Assembly: GCA_964526565.1 (NCBI GenBank)
Contig: CAZGMC010000030.1
Coordinates: 1 to 38,570, forward strand
Length of the DNA stretch: 38,570 nt
Origin: CAZGMC01 sp964526565
Lineage (GTDB): Bacteria > Pseudomonadota > Alphaproteobacteria > DSM-16000 > Inquilinaceae
Direction of reading: 5' to 3'
Position 1 is the first letter of the stretch, and the number at the start of each line of letters is the position of its first letter. The translations under genes and the position numbers were made by a program. This document shows positions 32,594 through 38,570 of the stretch, piece by piece. The notes below the pieces were generated by a model that worked only from the letters and a program-made list of their open reading frames with translations, ran no database searches and was not told the DNA's origin.

Positions 32594-34231
32594 ATGGACG
32601 CGGTTGCCGACACGGACGCCACGTTGCCGGGTGCCGGCACCGCGGCCGTCCCGGTCGCAGCGCCGGGGCCCTCGGACGTGGGGCCCTCGGACGTGGGGCC
32701 CGCGGGGGTGGGGCCCCTGCGTGACTCGCTGCCCGACCGCGTCCTCGCCCGCGACGCCGGCGCGCCCGGCACGCCGCTGGCGGTGTTCCAGGCCGAGGGC
32801 CGGCCGGAGCGGCTGCTGGTGCAGTGGTTCGGCGACGCCGCGCTGCTGCGCCGCCCGCTTGATCGCGAGCGGATCAAGCGGGCGCTCGACCGCGACATCG
32901 CCTGGATCGACGGCCTGCTGTCGGACCAGGTCAACGCCGTGCTGCACCATCCGCGCTTGCAGCGGCTGGAGGCCTCATGGCGCGGCATCGCCTATCTGGT
33001 CGACCAGGCGGTCAAGTACCAGGCGGTCAACGACGACCCGGCGCGGAACCGGATCAAGATCCGCGTGCTCGACGTGTCGTGGGCCGAGCTGTGCCGCGAC
33101 CTGGAGCGCGCCATCGAGTTCGACCAGAGCCAGATCTTCGACAAGGTCTACAATGAAGAGTTCGGCATGCCGGGCGGCGAGCCCTATGGTGTGCTGATCG
33201 GCGACTACGAGGTGCAGCACCGGCGCGGCCGCGACCACCCCACCGACGACATCGCGGCGCTCAAGGCCATGGCCCAGGTGGCGGCGGCGGCGTTCGCGCC
33301 GTTCATCGTCGGCTGCGCCCCGCCCATGCTGGGCCTGGACGACTTCGCCGAGCTGGGGCTGCCGATCGACCTGGGCGCCATCTTCCGCCAGCCCGAGTAC
33401 GCCCGCTGGCGCAGCCTGCGCGACGCCGAGGACTCCCGGTTCCTGGGCATCACCCTGCCGCGCGTGCTGATGCGGCTGCCCTACGCCGAGCACACGTTCC
33501 GCACCGACGGCTTCGCCTTCCACGAGGACGTGGAGCGGCCCGACCTGGGCGGCTATCTGTGGGGTCCGGCCTGCTATGCCTTTGCCGGCGTGCTGATCCG
33601 TGCCTTCGCCGGCTTCGGCTGGTTCGCCGACATCCGCGGCGCGCCGCGCGACGAGGTCGCCGGGGGCATGGTCACCGACCTGCCGGTGCACGGTTTCGGC
33701 ACCGATGCCCATGGTCTGGCGATCCGCGCGTCGACCGACGTGGTCATCACCGAGCGGCTGGAGAACGAGCTGGGCACGCTTGGCTTCATGCCGCTCAGCA
33801 AGTGCAAGGACACCGAGTTCTCGGCATTCTACAGCAACCATTCGGTCCAGCAGCCGAAGCGCTACGACCGCCAGTTGGCCACCGTCAACGCCCAGCTTTC
33901 AGCCATGCTGCAATACATCCTCTGCGTGGCGCGGTTCAGCCACTACGTCAAGGTCATGGTGCGCGACCGCATCGGCTCCATGCTCACGCCGGAGGACTGC
34001 CAGGACTACATCTACCGCTGGCTGATGAACTACACGACCTCCAACGACAACGCGCCGCTCAGCCAGAAGGCGAAGTTCCCGCTGCGCGAGGCCGCGGTGC
34101 AGGTGCGCGAGCTGCCCGGCCGGCCGGGCGAGTACGCCGCCACCCTGCACCTGCGGCCGCACTTCCAGCTCGACCAGGTGGTGTCGTCATTCCGGCTCGT
34201 CACCGAGCTGGCGGCGCCCAGGCCGCACTGA
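32594..34231 (+). CDS. tssC2: Second TssC paralogue (TssC40/ImpC-ImpD-type pair)
   Basis: A 545-aa protein of the same DUF877 family as its neighbour, with RLQRLEASWRGIAYLVDQAV, EFDQSQIFDKVYNEEFGMPGGEPYGVLIGDYEV, RLPYAEHTFRTDGFAFHED and MLQYILCVARFSHYVKVMVRDRIGSM. It differs by a longer N-terminus with a 15-bp repeat (32665-32717, DVGPS units), an insertion after WRGIAYLV (about KYQAVNDDPARNRIK) and one after GDYEV (QHRRGRDHPTDD). Tandem tssC pairs are known in Rhizobium and Agrobacterium (TssC40 and TssC41); both are needed there as I recall. The ATG at 32594 has only a weak ribosome site. How the two share the sheath here is unknown. Confidence 0.93.
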   Translation: MDAVADTDATLPGAGTAAVPVAAPGPSDVGPSDVGPAGVGPLRDSLPDRVLARDAGAPGTPLAVFQAEGRPERLLVQWFGDAALLRRPLDRERIKRALDRDIAWIDGLLSDQVNAVLHHPRLQRLEASWRGIAYLVDQAVKYQAVNDDPARNRIKIRVLDVSWAELCRDLERAIEFDQSQIFDKVYNEEFGMPGGEPYGVLIGDYEVQHRRGRDHPTDDIAALKAMAQVAAAAFAPFIVGCAPPMLGLDDFAELGLPIDLGAIFRQPEYARWRSLRDAEDSRFLGITLPRVLMRLPYAEHTFRTDGFAFHEDVERPDLGGYLWGPACYAFAGVLIRAFAGFGWFADIRGAPRDEVAGGMVTDLPVHGFGTDAHGLAIRASTDVVITERLENELGTLGFMPLSKCKDTEFSAFYSNHSVQQPKRYDRQLATVNAQLSAMLQYILCVARFSHYVKVMVRDRIGSMLTPEDCQDYIYRWLMNYTTSNDNAPLSQKAKFPLREAAVQVRELPGRPGEYAATLHLRPHFQLDQVVSSFRLVTELAAPRPH

Positions 34232-34286
34232 CGGGGCGGCCGCGGCACCCGACCCCGTTCCCGCTCAAGACCCGAGGACAGACTCC

Positions 34287-35090
34287 ATGACCCTCACTGC
34301 CAAGGACCATTTCCAGGCGGGCGACCTGCGCGCGGCGATCACCGCCCTCAACGCCGAGGTCAAGAAGCACCCGACCGACAGCGACCGGCGCGGCTTTCTG
34401 GCCGAGCTGCTGTGCTTCGACGGCAACCTGGACCGCGCCGACCTGATGCTCGACGCCCTCGCAAAACAGGACACCGGCGCCGCCATGGGCGTCTCGCTGT
34501 TCCGCCAGGTGGTGCGCGCCGAGCAGGCGCGGCGCCAGTGCTTCGCCGAGGGCCGCCTGCCGGAGTTCCTGGGCGAGCCGCCGCCGCACCTGCGCCTCAG
34601 CCTGGAGGCGACCGTTCAGGAACGCACCGGCAACGCGGCCGAGGCAGCGCGCCTGGTCGCGGAGGCGGAGGCGGCGCGGCCGGCGGTGCGCGGCACCTGC
34701 GACGGCAAGGCGTTCGACGACCTGCGCGACATCGACGACGTCACCGCCGGCTTTTTCGAGGTGCTGACCAGCACCGGCAAGTACTACTGGGTGCCGATGG
34801 ACCGCGTCGAGGCGATCGAGTTCCACAAGGCCGAACGGCCGCGCGACCTGATCTGGCGCCGCGCCCACATGCTGGTCAGCGACGGGCCGGAGGGCGAGGT
34901 GTACCTGCCGGCCCTGTACGTGCCCCAGGGCGAGCCCGACGTGCCGACCCTGATGGGCCGGCTGACCGACTGGGTCGGCGGCGACGGCAGCCCGGTGCGC
35001 GGCATCGGCCAGCGCATGTTCCTGATCGGCGACGACAGCGTGCCGATCATGGAGATCGGCACGATCACCTTCGATCGTTCCGCGGCCTGA
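34287..35090 (+). CDS. tagJ: T6SS accessory protein TagJ (ImpE/HsiE1 family)
   Basis: A 267-aa ImpE-family protein. In Pseudomonas its homologue HsiE1 binds the N-terminus of the small sheath subunit and may aid ClpV-dependent recycling. The N-terminal half is TPR-like (FQAGDLRAAITALNAEVKKHPTDSDRRGFLAELLCFDGNLDRADLMLDAL). The C-terminal half has the ImpE hallmark SGKYYWVPMDRVEAIEFHKAERPRDLIWRRA-type block and the VYLPALYVP segment. It sits between tssC2 and tssE, the usual place. ATG 34287 follows a weak GAGGACAG site. The TagJ presence usually goes with sheath subunits that have an N-terminal TagJ-binding helix. Confidence 0.93.
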   Translation: MTLTAKDHFQAGDLRAAITALNAEVKKHPTDSDRRGFLAELLCFDGNLDRADLMLDALAKQDTGAAMGVSLFRQVVRAEQARRQCFAEGRLPEFLGEPPPHLRLSLEATVQERTGNAAEAARLVAEAEAARPAVRGTCDGKAFDDLRDIDDVTAGFFEVLTSTGKYYWVPMDRVEAIEFHKAERPRDLIWRRAHMLVSDGPEGEVYLPALYVPQGEPDVPTLMGRLTDWVGGDGSPVRGIGQRMFLIGDDSVPIMEIGTITFDRSAA

Positions 35091-35107
35091 GGGAGCCCAA
35101 GCCGGCG

Positions 35108-35605
35108 ATGGTCTGGACGGATCCCGACGAGCCGCTGCAGATCTCGGTCCTCGACCGGCTGCTCGACGCCAACCCGGAGCGCCGGTCCGACCCGCAGCAG
35201 GGCCGCGCCCAGTCGCTTGCCGCCCTGCGCTGGACGGTCGGGCGCGACCTGGAAAGCCTGCTCAACACCCGCGAGCGCTGCCGGTCGTCGCCCGATGACC
35301 TGACCGAGCTGGGCACCTCGCTGGTCAACTATGGCATCCCCGACTTCACCGGCGCCAACCTGGCCACGGTCGAGCTGCGCGACCAGTTCCGCGCCACCGT
35401 CGAGGCGGTGATCCGCCGCTACGAGCCGCGCTTCCAATCGGTGCGCGTGGTGATGCTGGACAATGTCGACCAGCTCGACCGCACCCTGCGCTTCCGCATC
35501 GAGGCGCTGATGAAGGCCGAGCCGGCGCCCGAGCCGGTGGTGTACGACTCGGTCATGGACCCGGTGTCGCGCACCGTCTCCATCACGGACCGCGCTGATG
35601 ATTGA
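35108..35605 (+). CDS. tssE: T6SS baseplate subunit TssE (gp25-like)
   Basis: The 165-aa product is the gp25-like baseplate wedge component that starts sheath assembly. It shows SVLDRLLDANPERR, the conserved region around RDLESLLNTRERC, then ELGTSLVNYGIPDFTGANL and VEAVIRRYEPRFQSVRVVML, with the EPR motif typical of gp25/TssE. ATG 35108 has GAGGGAG about 12 bases upstream. The gene overlaps tssF by eight bases (35598-35605), which supports translational coupling. The reading frame upstream stays open back into tagJ but is not coding there. Confidence 0.95.
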   Translation: MVWTDPDEPLQISVLDRLLDANPERRSDPQQGRAQSLAALRWTVGRDLESLLNTRERCRSSPDDLTELGTSLVNYGIPDFTGANLATVELRDQFRATVEAVIRRYEPRFQSVRVVMLDNVDQLDRTLRFRIEALMKAEPAPEPVVYDSVMDPVSRTVSITDRADD

Positions 35606-37418
35606 TCCCCTTCTGCCCTACTACAACCGGGAACTGACGTACATCCGCAAGCTGGCCGGCGAGTTCGCCGAGGCGCACCCCAAGATCGCCGGCCGCCTGC
35701 GCATGACCGGCGACGTCGTCGAGGACCCGCACGTCTCGCGCCTGATCGAGGCGTTCGCCTTTCTCAACGCCCGCGTCCGCCACAAGATCGACGACTCGTT
35801 CCCCGAGCTGACCGACGCGCTGCTGGGCGTGCTTTACCCGCACTATCTGGCACCGATCCCGTCCATGGCGATCGTCCAGTTCCGCGGCCAGCGCGACCTG
35901 CAGAGCCCCTACGAGGTGCCGGCCGGCACGGCGCTGGACAGTGAGGCGGTGATGGGCAGCGAGTGCCGCTTCCGCACCTGCTATCCGGTCACCCTGTGGC
36001 CGGTCGAGCTGGAGGCGGCGACGCTGTCGGGGCGGCCGCTGGTGGCGCCGACCAACCCGCGGGCGCCGGGGGCGGTCGGCGTGCTGCGCCTGACGCTGCG
36101 CTGCATGGTCGGCGAGGTGACCTTCAGCCAGCTCGGCGTCGACACGCTGCGCTTCTTCCTGCGCGGCCCGCCTCAGGAGGTCTACCCGCTCTACGAGCTG
36201 ATCCTGAACAATGCCGTGTCGGTGGCCCTGGCCGACGGCGTCAACGACCCGGCGCCGGTGATCCTGGGCGCCGACTGCATCCGCCCGGTCGGCTTCGGCC
36301 GCGACGAGGGCATGATCCCGTACCCGGCCCGTTCGTTCGTCGGCTACCGCCTGCTGACCGAATATTTCACGTTCCCCGAGAAGTTCCTGTTCTTCGACCT
36401 GACCGGCCTGTCGGCCAAGACCCTGGCCGGCGCCGGCAACAAGCTGGAGGCGTTCGTCTACCTGGACCGCACCTCCGGCGACCTGGAGCACGGCGTCTCG
36501 GCCAGCACCTTCGCCCTCGGCTGCACGCCGATCATCAACCTGTTCACCCAGCGCGCCGAGCCGATCCCGCTGACCCGGACGGTCTCGGAATACCAGATTC
36601 ACCCGGACCGGCGCCGGCCGCGGGCCACCGAGGTCCATTCGGTCGACCGCGTCGTCGCCACCGCGCCCGACGGGACGGAGGCCGACTACCTGCCGTTCTA
36701 CTCGGTCAAGCACGCCGCCGACCAGCGCGGCCAGGAGACATTCTGGTTCGCGTCGCGGCGGCCTGCGGTGCCGGGCGATCCGGGCACGGACGTCTATCTG
36801 TCGCTGGTCGACCTCGGCTTCGACCCGGCGTCGCAGTCCGAGTGGACCCTGTCGGTCGACACCACCTGCCTCAACCGCGACCTGCCCGGCCAGCTCCCCT
36901 TCGGCGGCGGCCATCCCGAGCTGCGCCTGGTCGAGGGCGCGGCGCCGGTCACCGGCGTCGCCTGCCTGACCGCGCCGACGCCGACGCTGCGCCCGCCCAT
37001 GGGCCGCAACGGCTACTGGCGGCTGATCTCGCACCTGTCGCTCAACCACCTGTCGCTGGCCGACGTGGCCGACGGGGCGGAGCCACTGCGCGAGATCCTC
37101 AAGCTCTACGACTTCCGCGACTCGGCCGACACCCGCGCCATGATCGACTCCGTGCTCGGCGTGCGCAGCCGGGTGACGGCGGCGCGCGTCGCCTCGGAGG
37201 GCCGCGCCGCCGTGTGCCGCGGGCTGGAGGTGACCGTCGAGTTCGACGAGAAGGGCTTTTCCGGCAGCGGCCTGTTCCTGCTGGCCGCGGTGCTGGAGCG
37301 GTTCCTGGCCCTCTACTGCACCATCAACTCGTTCACGCGGCTCGTCGCCAAGGTGAAGGGCCGCGCCGGAGTGTTGCGCACATGGCCCCCCCGCGCCGGC
37401 GACCGCGTTCTTCTGTAA
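35598..37418 (+). CDS. tssF: T6SS baseplate subunit TssF
   Basis: The 606-aa product is the large baseplate wedge protein TssF (ImpG/VasA family). It begins MIDPLLPYYNRELTYIRKLAGEFAEAHPKIAGRL, a strict family hallmark, followed by DPHVSRLIEAFAFLNARVRHKIDDSFPELTDALLGVLYPHYLAPIPSM. Other typical parts are TYFTFPEKFLFFDL-like (EYFTFPEKFLFFDL), LGCTPIINLFTQRAEPIPLT and the C-terminal KGFSGSGLFLLAAVLERFLALYCTINSFTRLV. Length is normal. The start overlaps tssE, and its end overlaps tssG by 37 bases. It works with TssE, TssG and TssK. Confidence 0.97.
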   Translation: MIDPLLPYYNRELTYIRKLAGEFAEAHPKIAGRLRMTGDVVEDPHVSRLIEAFAFLNARVRHKIDDSFPELTDALLGVLYPHYLAPIPSMAIVQFRGQRDLQSPYEVPAGTALDSEAVMGSECRFRTCYPVTLWPVELEAATLSGRPLVAPTNPRAPGAVGVLRLTLRCMVGEVTFSQLGVDTLRFFLRGPPQEVYPLYELILNNAVSVALADGVNDPAPVILGADCIRPVGFGRDEGMIPYPARSFVGYRLLTEYFTFPEKFLFFDLTGLSAKTLAGAGNKLEAFVYLDRTSGDLEHGVSASTFALGCTPIINLFTQRAEPIPLTRTVSEYQIHPDRRRPRATEVHSVDRVVATAPDGTEADYLPFYSVKHAADQRGQETFWFASRRPAVPGDPGTDVYLSLVDLGFDPASQSEWTLSVDTTCLNRDLPGQLPFGGGHPELRLVEGAAPVTGVACLTAPTPTLRPPMGRNGYWRLISHLSLNHLSLADVADGAEPLREILKLYDFRDSADTRAMIDSVLGVRSRVTAARVASEGRAAVCRGLEVTVEFDEKGFSGSGLFLLAAVLERFLALYCTINSFTRLVAKVKGRAGVLRTWPPRAGDRVLL

Positions 37419-38527
37419 TCGAGGCGCTGTTCCGCACGCCCTACCGGTTCGAGGCGTTCCAGGCGGCCCGCATCCTGGAGCGGGCCGGCCGCCTGGCGGC
37501 CGAGGACCCGCGCTTGGCCGGCCGCAGCGCCGTCGGCGGCGACGCCGATCCGCGGCGCGAGGCGGTGCGCTTCCGCGCCCAGCCGTCGCTGGTCTTCCCG
37601 CCGGCCGAGATCGCCGCCCTGCACGAACCGGCGCGGCCCGAGGGCGACGCCACCGCCGCCGAGGCTGCGGGGGCGCGCCCGCCCGGACCGCCAGAGCTGA
37701 CCGTCACCATGATGGGCCTGACCGGGCCGACCGGCGTACTGCCGCAGCACTACACCGAGCTGCTGATCCGCGACCTGCGCGGCAAGAGCACGGCGCTGCG
37801 CGATTTCTTCGATTTGTTCAACCACCGCATCCTCTCCCTGTTCCTGCGCGCCTGGGAGAAGTACCGGCTGACCGTCGCCTATGAGCGCGCCGGCGCCGGC
37901 GGCAACGACCCGATCAGCGCCGCGCTGTTCGCCCTGCTCGGCTTCGGCACCGGCCACCTGCGCGGCCGCCTCGCCGCCGACGCCGACGGCCGGCCGCGTA
38001 TCGACGACGAGGCCCTGCTCCACTACAGTGGCCACTTGGCGCACCGGCCGCGCTCGGCGGCGGCGCTGGAGGCGCTGCTGACCGACTATTTCGAGCGGCC
38101 AATCCGCGTCGACCAGTTCCAGGGCCGCTGGCTGCGCCTGGCCGACGAGGAGACCTCGTGCCTGCCGTCGCCGGCGGTGCCGCGCGGCCGCTTCTGCCGC
38201 CTCGGCGTCGACGCCGTCAGCGGCAACCAGGTGTGGGACGTGCAGAGCAGCTTCCGCATCCGCATCGGCCCGCTGACCTACGCCCAGTTCCTGCGCTTCA
38301 TGCCCGACGGCGACGAGCTGATCCGCCTGACCCACCTGACCCGCCTCTATGTCGGCCCCGGCATGAGCTTTGACGTCCAGCTCACGCTGCGCCGCGCGGA
38401 GGTGCCGTTCCTGCGCTTGGGGGGCGAGGGCGGCGAGCCCGCCCGGCTCGGCTGGAACACCTGGGTCAAGGACGCCGAATTCGACCACGACCCGGACGAT
38501 GCGGTGTATATCCTGGACAATTTGTGA
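37382..38527 (+). CDS. tssG: T6SS baseplate subunit TssG
   Basis: The 381-aa product is the baseplate component TssG (ImpH/VasB family), two copies of which cradle TssF in the wedge. It starts MAPPRRRPRSSVIEALFRTPYRFEAFQAARILE; then VRFRAQPSLVFPPAEI, MMGLTGPTGVLPQHYTELLI, the LRDFFDLFNHRILSLFLRAWEKYR block and RLTHLTRLYVGPGMSFDVQLTLR are all characteristic. ATG 37382 has GGAG about ten bases upstream and lies within the end of tssF. The frame is open far upstream, but that is a shadow of tssF. The gene ends 29 bases before a further start at the window edge. Confidence 0.95.
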   Translation: MAPPRRRPRSSVIEALFRTPYRFEAFQAARILERAGRLAAEDPRLAGRSAVGGDADPRREAVRFRAQPSLVFPPAEIAALHEPARPEGDATAAEAAGARPPGPPELTVTMMGLTGPTGVLPQHYTELLIRDLRGKSTALRDFFDLFNHRILSLFLRAWEKYRLTVAYERAGAGGNDPISAALFALLGFGTGHLRGRLAADADGRPRIDDEALLHYSGHLAHRPRSAAALEALLTDYFERPIRVDQFQGRWLRLADEETSCLPSPAVPRGRFCRLGVDAVSGNQVWDVQSSFRIRIGPLTYAQFLRFMPDGDELIRLTHLTRLYVGPGMSFDVQLTLRRAEVPFLRLGGEGGEPARLGWNTWVKDAEFDHDPDDAVYILDNL

Positions 38528-38556
38528 GGGGAGTTGTGATGGAGGCAGACAGCTGA

Positions 38557-38570
38557 ATGATTTTGCGGTT
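38557..38570 (+). CDS. Start of a further T6SS-locus gene (partial)
   Basis: ATG 38557 follows GGAGG (38541-38545) after eleven bases and opens a frame to the end of the window (MILR). Only four codons are visible, so the product cannot be named; in this position tssH, a FHA protein or a vgrG-type gene is common. Confidence 0.4.

Overview
The window is a high-GC stretch of a bacterial chromosome, most likely an alphaproteobacterium and perhaps a member of the Rhodospirillales or a relative. The evidence is the rpoC 3' end, a NUDIX/winged-helix NAD-type regulator of the alphaproteobacterial kind, a photolyase-DUF1365-Cfa-DUF3833 cluster behind an ECF11-type promoter motif, and a T6SS locus with the tandem tssC pair known from Rhizobium and Agrobacterium. 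The placement below class level is inference. Intergenic spaces are short, most starts have GGAG-like ribosome sites, and short GC-rich tandem repeats recur in genes and spacers.

Layout. (1) 1-565: 3' end of rpoC and a strong intrinsic terminator, followed by a gene-poor gap with a 12-bp repeat array. (2) 882-3399: rfbD (minus), pdeM (plus), a 14-bp repeat array on the pdeM stop, and a secreted fasciclin-domain protein (minus). (3) 3527-10878: an apparent photo-oxidative-stress and membrane-lipid transcription unit. An ECF11 (RpoE/ChrR-type) promoter match is followed by a possible 35-aa membrane peptide, photolyase, FAD amine oxidase, DUF1365, a Cfa-like methyltransferase, a GPH-type transporter, a DUF3833 lipoprotein and a terminator. 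The methyltransferase lacks the usual cyclopropane-synthase cysteine, so the unit may make methylated or furan fatty acids rather than cyclopropanes. (4) 10928-18442: a PAP2 phosphatase, a minus-strand set (GH63 glucosidase, SDR dehydrogenase, small membrane protein), an EamA exporter and the NUDIX regulator. (5) 18761-22895: a tightly overlapping cell-surface set (GtrA-like protein, FAD oxidoreductase, large polytopic membrane protein). (6) 22909-24678: 3-hydroxyacyl-CoA dehydrogenase and an HMCES/YedK DNA-protein crosslink enzyme, both minus.

(7) 24984 to the end: a type VI secretion locus. It starts with a PpkA-like membrane Ser/Thr kinase whose periplasmic part carries five BON-like repeats, each bracketed by two cysteines about 50 residues apart, and a C-terminal DUF4384. 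A minus-strand GT4 glycosyltransferase interrupts the locus, and tssA, tssB, tssC1, tssC2, tagJ, tssE, tssF and tssG follow; another gene begins at the very end. The genes cover sheath and baseplate. The membrane complex (TssJLM), ClpV, Hcp and VgrG are not in the window. Both the kinase and tssB are preceded by sequences resembling sigma-54 -24/-12 promoters.

The most notable candidates are the five-repeat disulfide-patterned kinase ectodomain, the ECF11-linked lipid-modification operon with an atypical methyltransferase and two possible unannotated small ORFs, and an eight-fold pentapeptide repeat in which seven units start with ATG at the start of a flavoprotein.
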